Source: an uncultured Bacteroidales bacterium (lineage in GTDB: Bacteria > Bacteroidota > Bacteroidia > Bacteroidales > UBA932). Taken from it: 51,891 nt of DNA. A program made the translations under genes and the position numbers. Below the pieces are notes generated by a model. The model saw only the letters and a program-made list of their open reading frames with translations. It was not told the origin of the DNA and did not search any database. The stretch spans positions 25,137 to 77,027 of the forward strand of contig ONOH01000012.1 of assembly GCA_900319405.1 (NCBI GenBank), in the 5' to 3' direction. Positions 36,316-44,969 of this stretch are shown piece after piece. Positions within the stretch are counted from its first letter, which is position 1; each line of letters starts with the position of its first letter.

Positions 36316-37119
36316 ATGGAACGCAAGATTCATATTATGGGCATCGTGAACCTCAACGGAGATTCCTTCTATGCCTCCAGCCGGGCCGATTCGGCTACGG
36401 CCGTCCTCCGTGTACGACAAATGTGGGCCGACGGGGCCGATGTCGTGGACCTCGGAGCCTGCTCCACCCGTCCCGGTTCCGCACAGCCCTCCCAGGAAGA
36501 GGAGTGGGCCCGTCTCGAGCCCGTCCTGACACAACTGGCTGATGAAAGAGGCTCTTCCTTCCATCCCGCCATTTCCATCGACACCTACAGGAGCGGAATT
36601 GTCCGGCGGGCCTTCGATATCATCGGCCCTTTTATGGTGAACGACATCAGTGCCGGCGCCATGGATTCCGAAATGCTGGAAACGGTGGGACGGCTGGGCC
36701 TTCCCTATGTAGCGATGCATATGAGAGGAACTCCCGAGACGATGCAACAACTCACCTCCTACGAAGACATCGTGGCCGAGGTAAAGGCGTATTTTGAGGA
36801 TTTCGCTTCAAAAGCCCGCGAAGCCGGCATCCGGGAATGGATTCTGGACCCGGGCTTCGGCTTTGCCAAAACCCTGAAACAGAACTACGAATTGCTGGGC
36901 GGGATGGACCGGCTCCTTTCCCTGGAGCATCCCATCCTTGTGGGAGTGTCTCGTAAAAGTATGATTTACAAGTTGTTCGAAATCACCCCGGAGGAATCCC
37001 TTCCCGCTACTCAGGTGGTGCATCTTGCCGCCCTGGAGCGGGGCGCCTCCTGGCTCCGCGTCCACGATGTCGCCGAGGCCGTCCGTACCGCCCGCCTCTT
37101 TTCCCTTCTCTCCCGATAG
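36316..37119 (+). CDS. folP: Dihydropteroate synthase
   Basis: 267 aa TIM barrel joining p-aminobenzoate to dihydropterin diphosphate in folate synthesis. DLGACSTRPGSAQPS (pterin site), SIDTYRSGIVRRAF, VNDISAG, HMRGTPETMQ, ILDPGFGFAKTLKQN and VGVSRKSMIY are all present. Loop 1 reads MGIVNLNGDSFYASSR, where the usual form is GILN(V/L)TPDSF, so Thr-Pro is Asn-Gly here. The start was fixed by the promoter; a GTG at 36313 is also possible. Confidence 0.93.
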   Translation: MERKIHIMGIVNLNGDSFYASSRADSATAVLRVRQMWADGADVVDLGACSTRPGSAQPSQEEEWARLEPVLTQLADERGSSFHPAISIDTYRSGIVRRAFDIIGPFMVNDISAGAMDSEMLETVGRLGLPYVAMHMRGTPETMQQLTSYEDIVAEVKAYFEDFASKAREAGIREWILDPGFGFAKTLKQNYELLGGMDRLLSLEHPILVGVSRKSMIYKLFEITPEESLPATQVVHLAALERGASWLRVHDVAEAVRTARLFSLLSR

Positions 37120-37144
37120 CACCTGGCCGGGCGACCATCGCAGG

Positions 37145-37214
37145 CCGACAACAAAGCCCCGCCTACCCATCCCTGCAAAAGGGGGCGTTTTTGCGAGGCT
37201 GCCCGTGCGAAAGC
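37145..37214 (-). repeat. REP-like element, copy 2 (inverted)
   Basis: The reverse complement of this stretch equals 33370-33439 at 65 of 70 positions, including GTAGGC and the GCAAAA/TTTTGC hairpin. It fills most of the 108-bp gap between the convergent genes folP and divIC. No transposase gene lies beside this copy. Confidence 0.75.
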
Positions 37215-37227
37215 GTTATTTCGTGGA

Positions 37228-37548
37228 TTATTCTACGATATAGACATCGTCTCCGGGAGCGGCGAAGTGGTAGGTGTCGCGGGCGAAGGATTCCAGGGAA
37301 TCCCGGTTGTTGCGCAGATCGTCAATCTCCTGCTGCATCCGGTCAATCTCGGACTGGAGTCGGGCCATTTCCTTTTCCTGGCTTTTCACCTCCACCGTGG
37401 CACGGATCCAGTTGAGCACGCTGTTATGGGCGAAAAAGAGCAGCCACAGGGCCACCAGCGTGGTGACAACAATCACGAACGGTATCAGGTAGTTGTGATC
37501 ACTGCGCTTGAGGATGGACAGGCGTGCTTTCTTCTTCTCCTGTTCCAT
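37228..37548 (-). CDS. Septum formation initiator DivIC/FtsB-like
   Basis: 106 aa from the ATG at 37548. A charged N-terminus is followed by one membrane span (about 21-42, YLIPFVIVVTTLVALWLLFF) and a coiled coil (EKEMARLQSEIDRMQQEIDD). The conserved closing segment reads LESFARDTYHFAAPGDDVYIVE, matching the DivIC family ending. Partner of FtsL and FtsQ in septal synthesis activation. An in-frame TTG at 37557 would overlap the upstream gene and is less likely. Confidence 0.88.
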   Translation of the reverse strand: MEQEKKKARLSILKRSDHNYLIPFVIVVTTLVALWLLFFAHNSVLNWIRATVEVKSQEKEMARLQSEIDRMQQEIDDLRNNRDSLESFARDTYHFAAPGDDVYIVE

Positions 37549-37549
37549 A

Positions 37550-38482
37550 TCAGTCAATGCTTAGTTCCACGCTGTCGATATTGCCCCTTTCCTGCTCCAA
37601 CGGAATGCGGCGGAAAACCATCAGGCAAACGGCCAGGGCAAGCAGTCCAACGACATACAGGCCGATAAAAACGGGCATCGGCATCATCTCCACCCAGAAA
37701 TCCGTTTCCTGCAGTGAAGATACCTGAGTCAGGATAACGGCCGTCCCGTTGTTCACGAAATGGATGAGCATCGTCAGGAGAAGGGAGCCGGTCTTGTAAT
37801 AGACATACCCCATCACCAGGCCAAGCAAGAAGGCATTGAGCGCCTGCCAGGGATTCATGTGGATGAGGGCGAAGAACAGGGCCGATACCACGATGGCCCA
37901 GACGGGCTTCATCCGGGTGAGAAGGCCCCTGAGGACCATTCCCCGGCACAGCCATTCCTCAAAGACGGGAGCGAAGATGGCCACCAGGAGGAAAGAGCTC
38001 CAGAGGGGGCCGTCCATCATCTGCTGGAGAACCTCATTGATGAGGTCGTAAAAGGTCTTCATCCACGGAATGGACGTAGTGAGTTTGAAATTCCAGTAGT
38101 TGGGAATGTCTGCCACCATCATCGTAGCATAAGTAAGGACTATGGTGACAAGGGCCAAGTGCCAGCCTTTGAAAGGGCCGAAGTGGCTGTTGTTGAGCTT
38201 GTAACCGGGTTCGAACAGGCTGTTTTTCCGGCTCTTCTGGGCGGCATAGACCATCGCCGGAAGGAAAGACAGCGGATACACGATGAGTTCGCTGTAATGA
38301 TTGACGATTTCCTTGGGAACGAAAACGGTGAAAACGGCCACGACAAGGGCCCCCAGAAGGTTTCCCAGCAGGAACCAGCCCAGCAACGCAAACATACCTT
38401 TAATGCCCGGCACATACCAGGCGTGATTGGCGAAAAGGTCGTAATTGTTTACCTTCCGGCCTTTTTTAAAAACAGGGACCAT
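37550..38482 (-). CDS. CPBP-family intramembrane metalloprotease
   Basis: 310 aa, about 8 hydrophobic spans. The CPBP/Abi motifs are EEWLCRGMVLRG (motif 1, EExxxR), FFALIHMNPWQALNAFLLG (motif 2 His) and LIHFVNNGTAV (motif 3 His). Substrate unknown; relatives process prenylated or signal peptides, and some give phage or bacteriocin immunity. The ATG at 38482 follows the nucleotidyltransferase stop by 1 nt, and divIC follows at once, so the three form one unit. Confidence 0.87.
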   Translation of the reverse strand: MVPVFKKGRKVNNYDLFANHAWYVPGIKGMFALLGWFLLGNLLGALVVAVFTVFVPKEIVNHYSELIVYPLSFLPAMVYAAQKSRKNSLFEPGYKLNNSHFGPFKGWHLALVTIVLTYATMMVADIPNYWNFKLTTSIPWMKTFYDLINEVLQQMMDGPLWSSFLLVAIFAPVFEEWLCRGMVLRGLLTRMKPVWAIVVSALFFALIHMNPWQALNAFLLGLVMGYVYYKTGSLLLTMLIHFVNNGTAVILTQVSSLQETDFWVEMMPMPVFIGLYVVGLLALAVCLMVFRRIPLEQERGNIDSVELSID

Positions 38483-38483
38483 A

Positions 38484-39416
38484 TCAGTACAGGGGGCTAG
38501 GATAAACACCATGTTCGACCAGTTCCGCGAACTTGGCCACCACGCCGGGGCGGTCTTCCTTGTAGGTGACGCCAAACCAGCGGGACGGGGTGGACAGGAC
38601 TTCGCAGGCACCCTTTCCGCTCTTGACGATGACATCTACGGCGTAGGGGATGTAATACTCTTTCTTGGGTTCCGTAATATGGTCCTCCAAGAAAGTTTTG
38701 AAGATGTCTGCACTCTTGACAAAATAGTCCGGGGTGAATCCCCACATATTCATCGAGCAGAGGGCCTTGGCCTGAAGCAGCACGTGGTTTTCTCCGCTGA
38801 CGGAATTGTTGCCATAGACCTTTCCGTCCTCCTCGCGGGCGATTTCCAGATGTTCGGCAATGTCGCTGAGGTTTCCGGAAGCGTCGTAAGAACAGATGCC
38901 GCGGGAAACGCTTCCGTTCTCGCTCAGGGTGTTCTCCAGTTCAAAGCCGACGATGCAGTACTGCCCTTCGGTATTCTCGTGCTTCCGGCACCAGTCTCCC
39001 AGGATCCTGAAGGACTCCTTGCCATAGAAATCGTCTCCGTTAATGACGGCAAAGGGCTCCCGGATGACATCGGCCGCCATCAGGACGGCGTGGGCGGTTC
39101 CCCAGGGCTTCACCCGTTCTTCCGGTACGGAGAAGGGAGCGGGAATCTTGTCCAGCTCCTGAGTGACGAAAACAAACTGGAGGGGTTCACCGTCAACGGT
39201 TTTGACCCCGGCATATTTATCCTTGACAGCCTGCTCCATCTGGGCTTTGAAAGACTCCCGGACAATATAGACCACCTTGCCGAATCCGGCCTCCACGGCA
39301 TCGTGGATGCTGTAGTCGATAATGGTTTCGCCGTGCGGGCCCAGGCCGTCCATCTGCTTGAGGCCGCCGTAACGGCTGCCCATTCCGGCCGCCAGAACAA
39401 GTAATGTAGGTTTCAT
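38484..39416 (-). CDS. Sugar/phosphocholine-type nucleotidyltransferase
   Basis: 310 aa. The N-terminal Rossmann-like GT-A fold has LVLAAGMGSRYGGLKQMDGLG (nucleotide loop, residues about 5-25, with the GxGxR signature), then WGTAHAVLMA and FAVINGDDFYGKESF (metal-binding Asp pair). It belongs to the NTP_transferase superfamily (GalU/RfbA/LicC-like). The activated product cannot be told from the sequence. First gene of the minus-strand unit with the CPBP protease and divIC. Confidence 0.82.
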   Translation of the reverse strand: MKPTLLVLAAGMGSRYGGLKQMDGLGPHGETIIDYSIHDAVEAGFGKVVYIVRESFKAQMEQAVKDKYAGVKTVDGEPLQFVFVTQELDKIPAPFSVPEERVKPWGTAHAVLMAADVIREPFAVINGDDFYGKESFRILGDWCRKHENTEGQYCIVGFELENTLSENGSVSRGICSYDASGNLSDIAEHLEIAREEDGKVYGNNSVSGENHVLLQAKALCSMNMWGFTPDYFVKSADIFKTFLEDHITEPKKEYYIPYAVDVIVKSGKGACEVLSTPSRWFGVTYKEDRPGVVAKFAELVEHGVYPSPLY

Positions 39417-39449
39417 TATGCTATCGTTTAAGTTTTATTTGCTAAAATA

Positions 39450-39457
39450 CAAAGATA
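39450..39457 (-). promoter_or_regulatory. -7 promoter box of the nucleotidyltransferase unit (TATCTTTG on minus)
   Basis: CAAAGATA on the plus strand, 33 nt upstream of the ATG at 39416. Confidence 0.7.
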
Positions 39458-39470
39458 AGAAAAAATTGAG

Positions 39471-39478
39471 TAACTTCG
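39471..39478 (+). promoter_or_regulatory. -7-like box of murQ (TAACTTCG)
   Basis: Seven of eight positions match TAnnTTTG; it ends 9 nt before the murQ ATG and lies 13 bp from the divergent minus-strand box. Confidence 0.5.
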
Positions 39479-39487
39479 CATCTGCGT

Positions 39488-40294
39488 ATGAAAACGACAG
39501 AACAATCGTCCCGCTACGAGCATCTGGAGAGGATGGGAACCCTGGACATCCTGGAGGCCATCAATGCCGAAGACCGCAAGGTGCCACTTGCTGTAGCGGA
39601 GGCCATTCCGGCCATCGGGGAGCTGGTGGAAGGCATCGTGGAGCGGATTCCCCGCGGCGGCAGGGTCTTCTACATCGGCGCCGGCACTTCCGGCCGGCTG
39701 GGCATCGTGGACGCTTCCGAGATTCTTCCCACCTACGGCGTGGACCACACCTTCATCGGCCTGATGGCCGGCGGAGACGGTGCCATCCGTCACGCGGTGG
39801 AAGGAGCCGAAGACAAGGAAGACCAGGGCTGGAAAGACCTCCAGGCCTTCCATCCGGGAAAGGAGGATACCCTGGTAGGAATTACCGCTTCCGGCAGCGC
39901 TCCCTATGTGGTGGGAGCCCTCGGGGAAGCCCGAAAGGCCGGTCTTCTGACCGGCGTCATCACCAATAATGCCGACAGCCCCGTCACCCGGGTGGCCCAG
40001 ATTGCGATGGTCGCCCAAGTCGGACCGGAATTTGTCACCGGGAGCACCCGGATGAAGTCGGGCACATCGGCCAAACTGATCCTGAATATGATTTCCACCG
40101 CCGCGATGGTCCGCCTCGGGCACGTGCAGGGCAACAAAATGGTGGATATGCAGCTGACCAACCGGAAACTCGTGGACCGGGGCACCCGGATGATTATGGA
40201 AAAAACCGGCATTGCCGATTACGAAAAAGCCAAGGCCCTCCTGCTCCGCTACGGACAGGTGCGCGCCGCCGTTGAAGCCTATACTAAAAAATAA
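39488..40294 (+). CDS. murQ: N-acetylmuramic acid 6-phosphate etherase
   Basis: 268 aa SIS-domain lyase converting MurNAc-6-phosphate to GlcNAc-6-phosphate and lactate during wall recycling. It starts with the family-typical TEQSSRYEHLERMGTLDILE. RVFYIGAGTSGRLGIVDASE is the sugar-phosphate site, GITASGSAPYVVGAL a second SIS loop, and EFVTGSTRMKSGTSAKLILN carries the catalytic region. It is about 30 aa shorter than E. coli MurQ, ending after the SIS core. No recycling partner genes are adjacent. Confidence 0.95.
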   Translation: MKTTEQSSRYEHLERMGTLDILEAINAEDRKVPLAVAEAIPAIGELVEGIVERIPRGGRVFYIGAGTSGRLGIVDASEILPTYGVDHTFIGLMAGGDGAIRHAVEGAEDKEDQGWKDLQAFHPGKEDTLVGITASGSAPYVVGALGEARKAGLLTGVITNNADSPVTRVAQIAMVAQVGPEFVTGSTRMKSGTSAKLILNMISTAAMVRLGHVQGNKMVDMQLTNRKLVDRGTRMIMEKTGIADYEKAKALLLRYGQVRAAVEAYTKK

Positions 40295-40301
40295 ATCTCC
40301 T

Positions 40302-40739
40302 ATGTGGCAGAGAATCCAAACCTTATATCTCCTGATTTCGGCCGGCCTTGTCGCCGCCCTTTGTTTCAGCACCGCCTACAGCGTAGCCCAGCCGGAAGGA
40401 CTCCTCAAAGTGTCGTACTGGCAGCTCCAGAAGCCTTATTTCGGCATTCTGCTGGGCATCCTGGCCGCCCTGGTCGCCCTGGCCCTGGTGGTGTACAAGT
40501 CCCGTATCCTGCAGATGCGCCTGGCCACCCTTTCGGCCATCGTGGCGCTGGGAATGCAGGGCTGGCTGGCCTGGATGTATTTCACCTTCGAGGGTCCCGT
40601 GTTCAGCTGGACGGTCATTTTCCCGCTTCTGGTGTGCATCTGCAACCTGCTGGCCGCCCGCGGCTGTTTCCAGGACCAGTTGATGGTGGAAAGCGCCTAT
40701 CGCGTCCGCGAAAGCAGAAAAAGAAGCCGTAAAAAATAA
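40302..40739 (+). CDS. DUF4293-like four-helix membrane protein
   Basis: 145 aa starting MWQRIQTLYLLISAGLVAAL, the opening seen in this Bacteroidota-specific family. Four hydrophobic spans lie at about 6-25, 48-66, 76-95 and 103-121, followed by a very basic tail (RVRESRKRSRKK). Function unknown. Seven nt after murQ, probably the same transcript. Confidence 0.72.
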   Translation: MWQRIQTLYLLISAGLVAALCFSTAYSVAQPEGLLKVSYWQLQKPYFGILLGILAALVALALVVYKSRILQMRLATLSAIVALGMQGWLAWMYFTFEGPVFSWTVIFPLLVCICNLLAARGCFQDQLMVESAYRVRESRKRSRKK

Positions 40740-40745
40740 TTTTTG

Positions 40746-40753
40746 TATCTTTG
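40746..40753 (+). promoter_or_regulatory. -7 promoter box (TATCTTTG) of the fab genes
   Basis: Exact consensus ending 9 nt before the ATG at 40763; the leader would be only about 3 nt. The box overlaps an in-frame TTG (40751), which is therefore not the start. Confidence 0.75.
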
Positions 40754-40762
40754 CAAATTGCT

Positions 40763-41716
40763 ATGATACACAGCCCGATATGTGAAATACTGGGCATTGA
40801 GAAACCCATTTTTCAGGGGGGTATGGCCTGGATTGCCGATGCCCGCCTGGCGGCTGCCGTTTCCGAAGCCGGCGGCCTGGGACTCATCTCCTCCATCAAC
40901 AGCGGAACAGAAGCCGTGCGGGACGAAATCCGCAAGGCCCGGGCACTCACCTCCAAGCCCTTCGGCGTCAACATCATGCTGGCTGCCCCCAACGCGGCGG
41001 AAGTCGCAGAGCTGGTGGTGAAAGAAGGTGTCCGCATCGTCACAACGGGAGCCGGCTCCCCCGCCCCTTATATGGAAAAATGGCTGGAAGCGGGCATCCG
41101 CGTGATTCCGGTGGTCGCCTCAGTCGCCTATGCCCTCAAGATGAAGGAGCTCGGCGCCACGGCCCTTATCGCAGAAGGGGCTGAATCCGGCGGCCACGTG
41201 GGCGAGACCCACACGATGGCCCTGGTTCCGCAGATTGTGGATGCCGTGGACCTTCCCGTACTCGCCGCCGGCGGCATTTTCGACGGACGCAGCGCCGCCG
41301 CAGCCTTCCTGCTGGGAGCCTGCGGCGTCCAGGTGGGAACACGCTTCCTGGTGGCCGACGAGTGCTGCGTGCATCCGGTGTACAAGGAGCGGCTCATCAA
41401 GGCCTCCGACATCGGCACGATGGTAACGGGGAAAAGCCTGGGAGACGCCGTCCGAAGCCTCAAAACCCCCTTCACCAAGCAGTTCGCCAGGATGGAGGCG
41501 GACCCTTCGGTATCGGCCGAAGCGATCCGCGCCTTCGGCACCGGATCGCTTCGGAAGGCGGTCTTCGAAGGAGACCTCTCCGGCGGGAGCTTCCTGGCCG
41601 GGGAAGTGGCCGGTCTCATCCGCAAGACAGAACCGGCGGCGGCCATTGTTAACGACATTATGGGGGGAGCCGAAAAATGGCTCACCCGAGCCAATAAACT
41701 GATTTATGGATCCTAA
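40763..41716 (+). CDS. fabK: Enoyl-ACP reductase II-like (FabK / nitronate monooxygenase family)
   Basis: 317 aa FMN-dependent TIM barrel. KPIFQGGMAWIADARLAAAV opens the barrel, IVTTGAGSPAPYM and AEGAESGGHVGE carry FMN and catalytic residues (the His of GGHVG), and LAAGGIFDGRSAAAAFLLGACGVQVGTRF (given as a region, about 170-198) is the phosphate site. Sequence alone does not separate FabK from nitronate monooxygenases. The immediate fabF and fabZ neighbours favour the last reduction of fatty-acid elongation. Confidence 0.82.
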   Translation: MIHSPICEILGIEKPIFQGGMAWIADARLAAAVSEAGGLGLISSINSGTEAVRDEIRKARALTSKPFGVNIMLAAPNAAEVAELVVKEGVRIVTTGAGSPAPYMEKWLEAGIRVIPVVASVAYALKMKELGATALIAEGAESGGHVGETHTMALVPQIVDAVDLPVLAAGGIFDGRSAAAAFLLGACGVQVGTRFLVADECCVHPVYKERLIKASDIGTMVTGKSLGDAVRSLKTPFTKQFARMEADPSVSAEAIRAFGTGSLRKAVFEGDLSGGSFLAGEVAGLIRKTEPAAAIVNDIMGGAEKWLTRANKLIYGS

Positions 41717-42962
41717 GAGAGTAGTAGTGACCGGGATGGGAGTCATCTCTTCCATCGGTCTTGATGTAGATACCTATTGGAAAAACCTCATCAACGGTGT
41801 CTGCGGCATTGATTTCGTGGACGAGTTCAAGGATATGCCCGTCACCTTTGCCGGCAAAGTAAAAAATTTCGACGCCGAACAATTCGGGATGGACAAGCCT
41901 TTCATCCGCAAACAGGACAATTTCACCCTGTATGCCATGGCATCGGCCTGGCAGGCCATGCAGCAGGCCGGGCTTTTGACGGAAGGGGAAAACGCCAACA
42001 TCGACCCGTATCGCCTGGGTGTCTATGTAGGCTCCGGCATCGGAGGCTTTGAAGTGCAGTACCGAGAAACCAAGAAGATGATCGAGGACCCTTCCGGCAA
42101 GTGGATTTCTCCGCTTTTCATCGCCACGATGATTTCCAATATCGCTGCCGGACATATCGCCATCAAGCACCAGGCCAAGGGACCGTGCCTGGACATCGTG
42201 ACGGCCTGCGCCACCTCGTCCCACTGCATCGGAGAGGCTTTCCGCGCCGTCCGGCACGGGTATGCCGACGCCATCATCGCCGGGGGCAGCGAACACGCCT
42301 CCATTCCCCTGGGCGTAGCCGGTTTTTATAACGCCAAAGCCCTCACCCGGGCGACGGATCCCAAGTATTCCTCCCTCCCCTTCAACGCCAACCGGCAGGG
42401 ATTCGTCATGGGGGACGGTGCCGCCGTCCTGGTCCTGGAATCCCTGGAGCACGCCCTGGAGCGCGGCGCCACCATCTACGGGGAGATTGTGGGCTACGGA
42501 AACACCTGTGACGCCTACCACGCCACGGCCCCGCGTCCCGACGCCAGCACCCAGGCCCGCTCCATCTGCGACGCCCTCGGAGAAGCCGGCTTCGACCCGT
42601 CCAGGGATAACCTCTACATCAACGCCCACGGCACCGGCACCCACCTGAACGACGTAGCCGAGACGATGGCCTGCAAACTGGCCCTGGGAGATTTCGCCTA
42701 CAAGGCGCATATCTCCTCCACCAAGTCTATGACCGGACATATGTTCGGCGCCGCCGGTGCGGCGGAGGCCATCGCCACCATCCTGGCCCTGAAGGAAGGC
42801 ATCTGCCCGCCCACCATCAACCTGGATGCCCCCGACCCGGAATGCGACCTGGACTACACCCCCAACGTGGCCGTGAAGACCCCGCTCACGCTGGGCCTTT
42901 CCAATTCCTTCGGTTTCGGCGGACACAATGCCTGCGTGGCTTTCAGGCCCTACAAAGGATGA
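41706..42962 (+). CDS. fabF: 3-oxoacyl-ACP synthase II
   Basis: 418 aa condensing enzyme of fatty-acid elongation. The catalytic triad Cys168 (VTACATSSH), His308 (NAHGTGT) and His345 (SMTGHMFGAAG) is intact, with the C-terminal SNSFGFGGHNA. The first 11 nt overlap the end of fabK in another frame, suggesting coupling. Confidence 0.95.
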   Translation: MDPKRVVVTGMGVISSIGLDVDTYWKNLINGVCGIDFVDEFKDMPVTFAGKVKNFDAEQFGMDKPFIRKQDNFTLYAMASAWQAMQQAGLLTEGENANIDPYRLGVYVGSGIGGFEVQYRETKKMIEDPSGKWISPLFIATMISNIAAGHIAIKHQAKGPCLDIVTACATSSHCIGEAFRAVRHGYADAIIAGGSEHASIPLGVAGFYNAKALTRATDPKYSSLPFNANRQGFVMGDGAAVLVLESLEHALERGATIYGEIVGYGNTCDAYHATAPRPDASTQARSICDALGEAGFDPSRDNLYINAHGTGTHLNDVAETMACKLALGDFAYKAHISSTKSMTGHMFGAAGAAEAIATILALKEGICPPTINLDAPDPECDLDYTPNVAVKTPLTLGLSNSFGFGGHNACVAFRPYKG

Positions 42963-43378
42963 AACGGGAAGAAATCATAAAGCTGCTCCCCCACCGGGAG
43001 CCGATGCTGCTGCTGGACGAGGCCTGGCAGGATGCTGAAGGAACAGCGCACGCCACCTACCGCATTCCCGAAAAGCCGTATTTCTGCGAGGGACATTTCC
43101 CCGGAAATCCCATCGTGCCGGGGGTCATTCTCTGCGAGATAATGGCCCAGAGCTGCTTCACGCTGTTCATCGACGCGTTCGAGGAGCATCTCATCCTGTA
43201 CCGGGGGCTGGATGCCGTAAAATTCCGTGGCACGGTACATCCCGGGGACTTGTGCGAAATGCAAGCCACCCTCGTGGAACACAAGGGCAGCATCTATCTC
43301 TGCGAAGCTGCGCTTTCGGTGAACGGGAAACGCTGCGCCCAGGCACGGATTACCCTCGCGCTCACGCCCAAGGTCTAA
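42959..43378 (+). CDS. fabZ: 3-hydroxyacyl-ACP dehydratase, FabZ-like
   Basis: 139 aa hot-dog protein. [14 protein letters not shown] is the FabZ opening, and [20 protein letters not shown] contains catalytic His46 and Glu60. A second FabZ, often fused to LpxC in Bacteroidota, may exist elsewhere, so this copy may be the elongation enzyme of the fabK-fabF set or a specialised one. ATGA overlap with fabF. Its stop overlaps the convergent queF stop. Confidence 0.88.
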   Translation: MKREEIIKLLPHREPMLLLDEAWQDAEGTAHATYRIPEKPYFCEGHFPGNPIVPGVILCEIMAQSCFTLFIDAFEEHLILYRGLDAVKFRGTVHPGDLCEMQATLVEHKGSIYLCEAALSVNGKRCAQARITLALTPKV

Positions 43379-43836
43379 ACGCCCTCGTGTTTTGACAGAC
43401 GCTCCCAGGCCAGGTCTTCCCACTTGGTTCCGGGACGGCCGTAATTGGCGTAAGGATAGATGGAGATGCCTCCGCGAGGCGTGAAGAAACCGGTTACTTC
43501 CAGGTATTTGGGATCCATCAGTTTCACCAGGTCTTTCATAATGATGTTCACGCAGTCCTCGTGGAAATCTCCGTTGTTGCGGAAACTGAACAGATAGAGC
43601 TTCAGCGACTTGGATTCCACCATCTTCACATCGGGCACGTAACTGATGCGGATTTCGGCAAAGTCCGGCTGGCCCGTGATAGGGCAAAGCGTGGTGAATT
43701 CCGGGCAGTTGAAACGCACCCAGTAATCATTTTCAGTATGCCGGTTTTCAAAGGCTTCCAGCACCTGGGGGGCATATTTCTGGCTGTAAACGCTCTCGCG
43801 TCCCAGGGCCTGCAGTTCTTCCCTTTTGCGTGCCAT
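43375..43836 (-). CDS. queF: NADPH-dependent 7-cyano-7-deazaguanine reductase
   Basis: 153 aa short (type I) QueF reducing preQ0 to preQ1 for queuosine. [10 protein letters not shown] holds the nucleophile Cys51 and the acid Asp58, ESKSLK (74-79) is the NADPH-binding QueF motif, and [11 protein letters not shown] carries the substrate-binding Glu/His. Starts at the prfA stop (TAATG). No other queuosine genes are nearby. Confidence 0.95.
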   Translation of the reverse strand: MARKREELQALGRESVYSQKYAPQVLEAFENRHTENDYWVRFNCPEFTTLCPITGQPDFAEIRISYVPDVKMVESKSLKLYLFSFRNNGDFHEDCVNIIMKDLVKLMDPKYLEVTGFFTPRGGISIYPYANYGRPGTKWEDLAWERLSKHEGV

Positions 43837-44933
43837 TATGCTTCCTCCCCCGCTTCCTTGAGCCTTTCGGCGTTCTCTGCAATCTGGAGCTGGTCTATGC
43901 ACTCCTGGATATCACCGTCCATGAACACCGGCAGATTGTACATGCTCCAGCCGATACGGTGGTCCGTCACACGGCCCTGCGGATAGTTGTAGGTGCGGAT
44001 TTTGGCGCTGCGGTCTCCGGTGGACACCATTGTCTTGCGCTTGGCGGCGATGCCGTCCAGGTACTTCTGGTGCTCCATATTGTACAGACGGGTACGAAGC
44101 TCTTCCATGGCGCGGTCCAGATTCTTGAGCTGGGAGCGTTCCTCCTGGCACTGCACCACGATGCCGGAAGGGATATGGGTCAGACGAACGGCGCTGTAGG
44201 TGGTATTCACCCCCTGGCCGCCGGGGCCGGAGGCGCAGAAAAGGTCTTTTCGGATATCGGCCGGATTGAGCTCGATATCAAACTCGCCGGCTTCGGGGAA
44301 GACGGCTACGGATGCGGCCGATGTCTGGATGCGGCCCTGGGTCTCCGTCTGGGGAACGCGCTGTACGCGGTGTACGCCGGATTCGTACTTCATCACGCCG
44401 TACACGCCGTCCTGGCTGCTGGAGAGCTTGAAAACAATCTGCTTGAAGCCGCCGGAGGTGCCGGGAGCCTGGTCGGTGACTTCCAGTTTCCAGCCCCTAC
44501 GCTCGGCGAAATGCTGGTACATCCGGAAGAGGTCTCCGGCAAAGATGGCGGCCTCATCTCCACCGGTTCCCCCGCGGATTTCCACCATCGCGTTCTTGCT
44601 GTCGTCAGGATCGGCCGGAATCAGGAGAAGCTTGATGTTCTGCTCCATCTGGGGAAGCCGGGGCTCAATCTCCGCAATCTCTTCCCTGGCCATTCCCCGA
44701 AGGTCCTCGTCCTTCTCGTTGATCAGGATGTCCTTGGCCTGCGCGAGTTCCTCCACCAGGCGCTCGTATTCCAGGCCGGCGACGATGATGGGCTGCAGTT
44801 CCTTGTAATCCTTGTTCAGCTGGACAAACTTCTTCATGTCCGCAATCACTGCAGGGTCGGCCAGCTGCTGCTCCAGCTTCTTGTATTTGTCCTGAAGGCT
44901 CAGTACCTTCTCCAGCAAAGTGTTTTCTGCCAT
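43836..44933 (-). CDS. prfA: Peptide chain release factor 1
   Basis: 365 aa, reads UAA and UAG. The GGQ motif at 238-240 (GPGGQGVN) hydrolyses peptidyl-tRNA. The codon-recognition PxT motif is PQT at 194-196 ([22 protein letters not shown] or PVT in many bacteria). N-terminal helical domain and length are usual. Confidence 0.94.
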   Translation of the reverse strand: MAENTLLEKVLSLQDKYKKLEQQLADPAVIADMKKFVQLNKDYKELQPIIVAGLEYERLVEELAQAKDILINEKDEDLRGMAREEIAEIEPRLPQMEQNIKLLLIPADPDDSKNAMVEIRGGTGGDEAAIFAGDLFRMYQHFAERRGWKLEVTDQAPGTSGGFKQIVFKLSSSQDGVYGVMKYESGVHRVQRVPQTETQGRIQTSAASVAVFPEAGEFDIELNPADIRKDLFCASGPGGQGVNTTYSAVRLTHIPSGIVVQCQEERSQLKNLDRAMEELRTRLYNMEHQKYLDGIAAKRKTMVSTGDRSAKIRTYNYPQGRVTDHRIGWSMYNLPVFMDGDIQECIDQLQIAENAERLKEAGEEA

Positions 44934-44953
44934 ATCGATTTTGTTCTAGCCTG

Positions 44954-44961
44954 CAAAGATA
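44954..44961 (-). promoter_or_regulatory. -7 promoter box of prfA-queF (TATCTTTG on minus)
   Basis: CAAAGATA on the plus strand in the 36-bp gap between sstT and prfA, 20 nt before the prfA ATG. It makes prfA-queF independent of the symporter gene upstream. Confidence 0.75.
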
Positions 44962-44969
44962 GTAAAAAA

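Noticed and set aside
34355-36349. A 664-codon plus-strand frame over gltX
   Set aside because: Antisense shadow of gltX; low-complexity composition and no start context.
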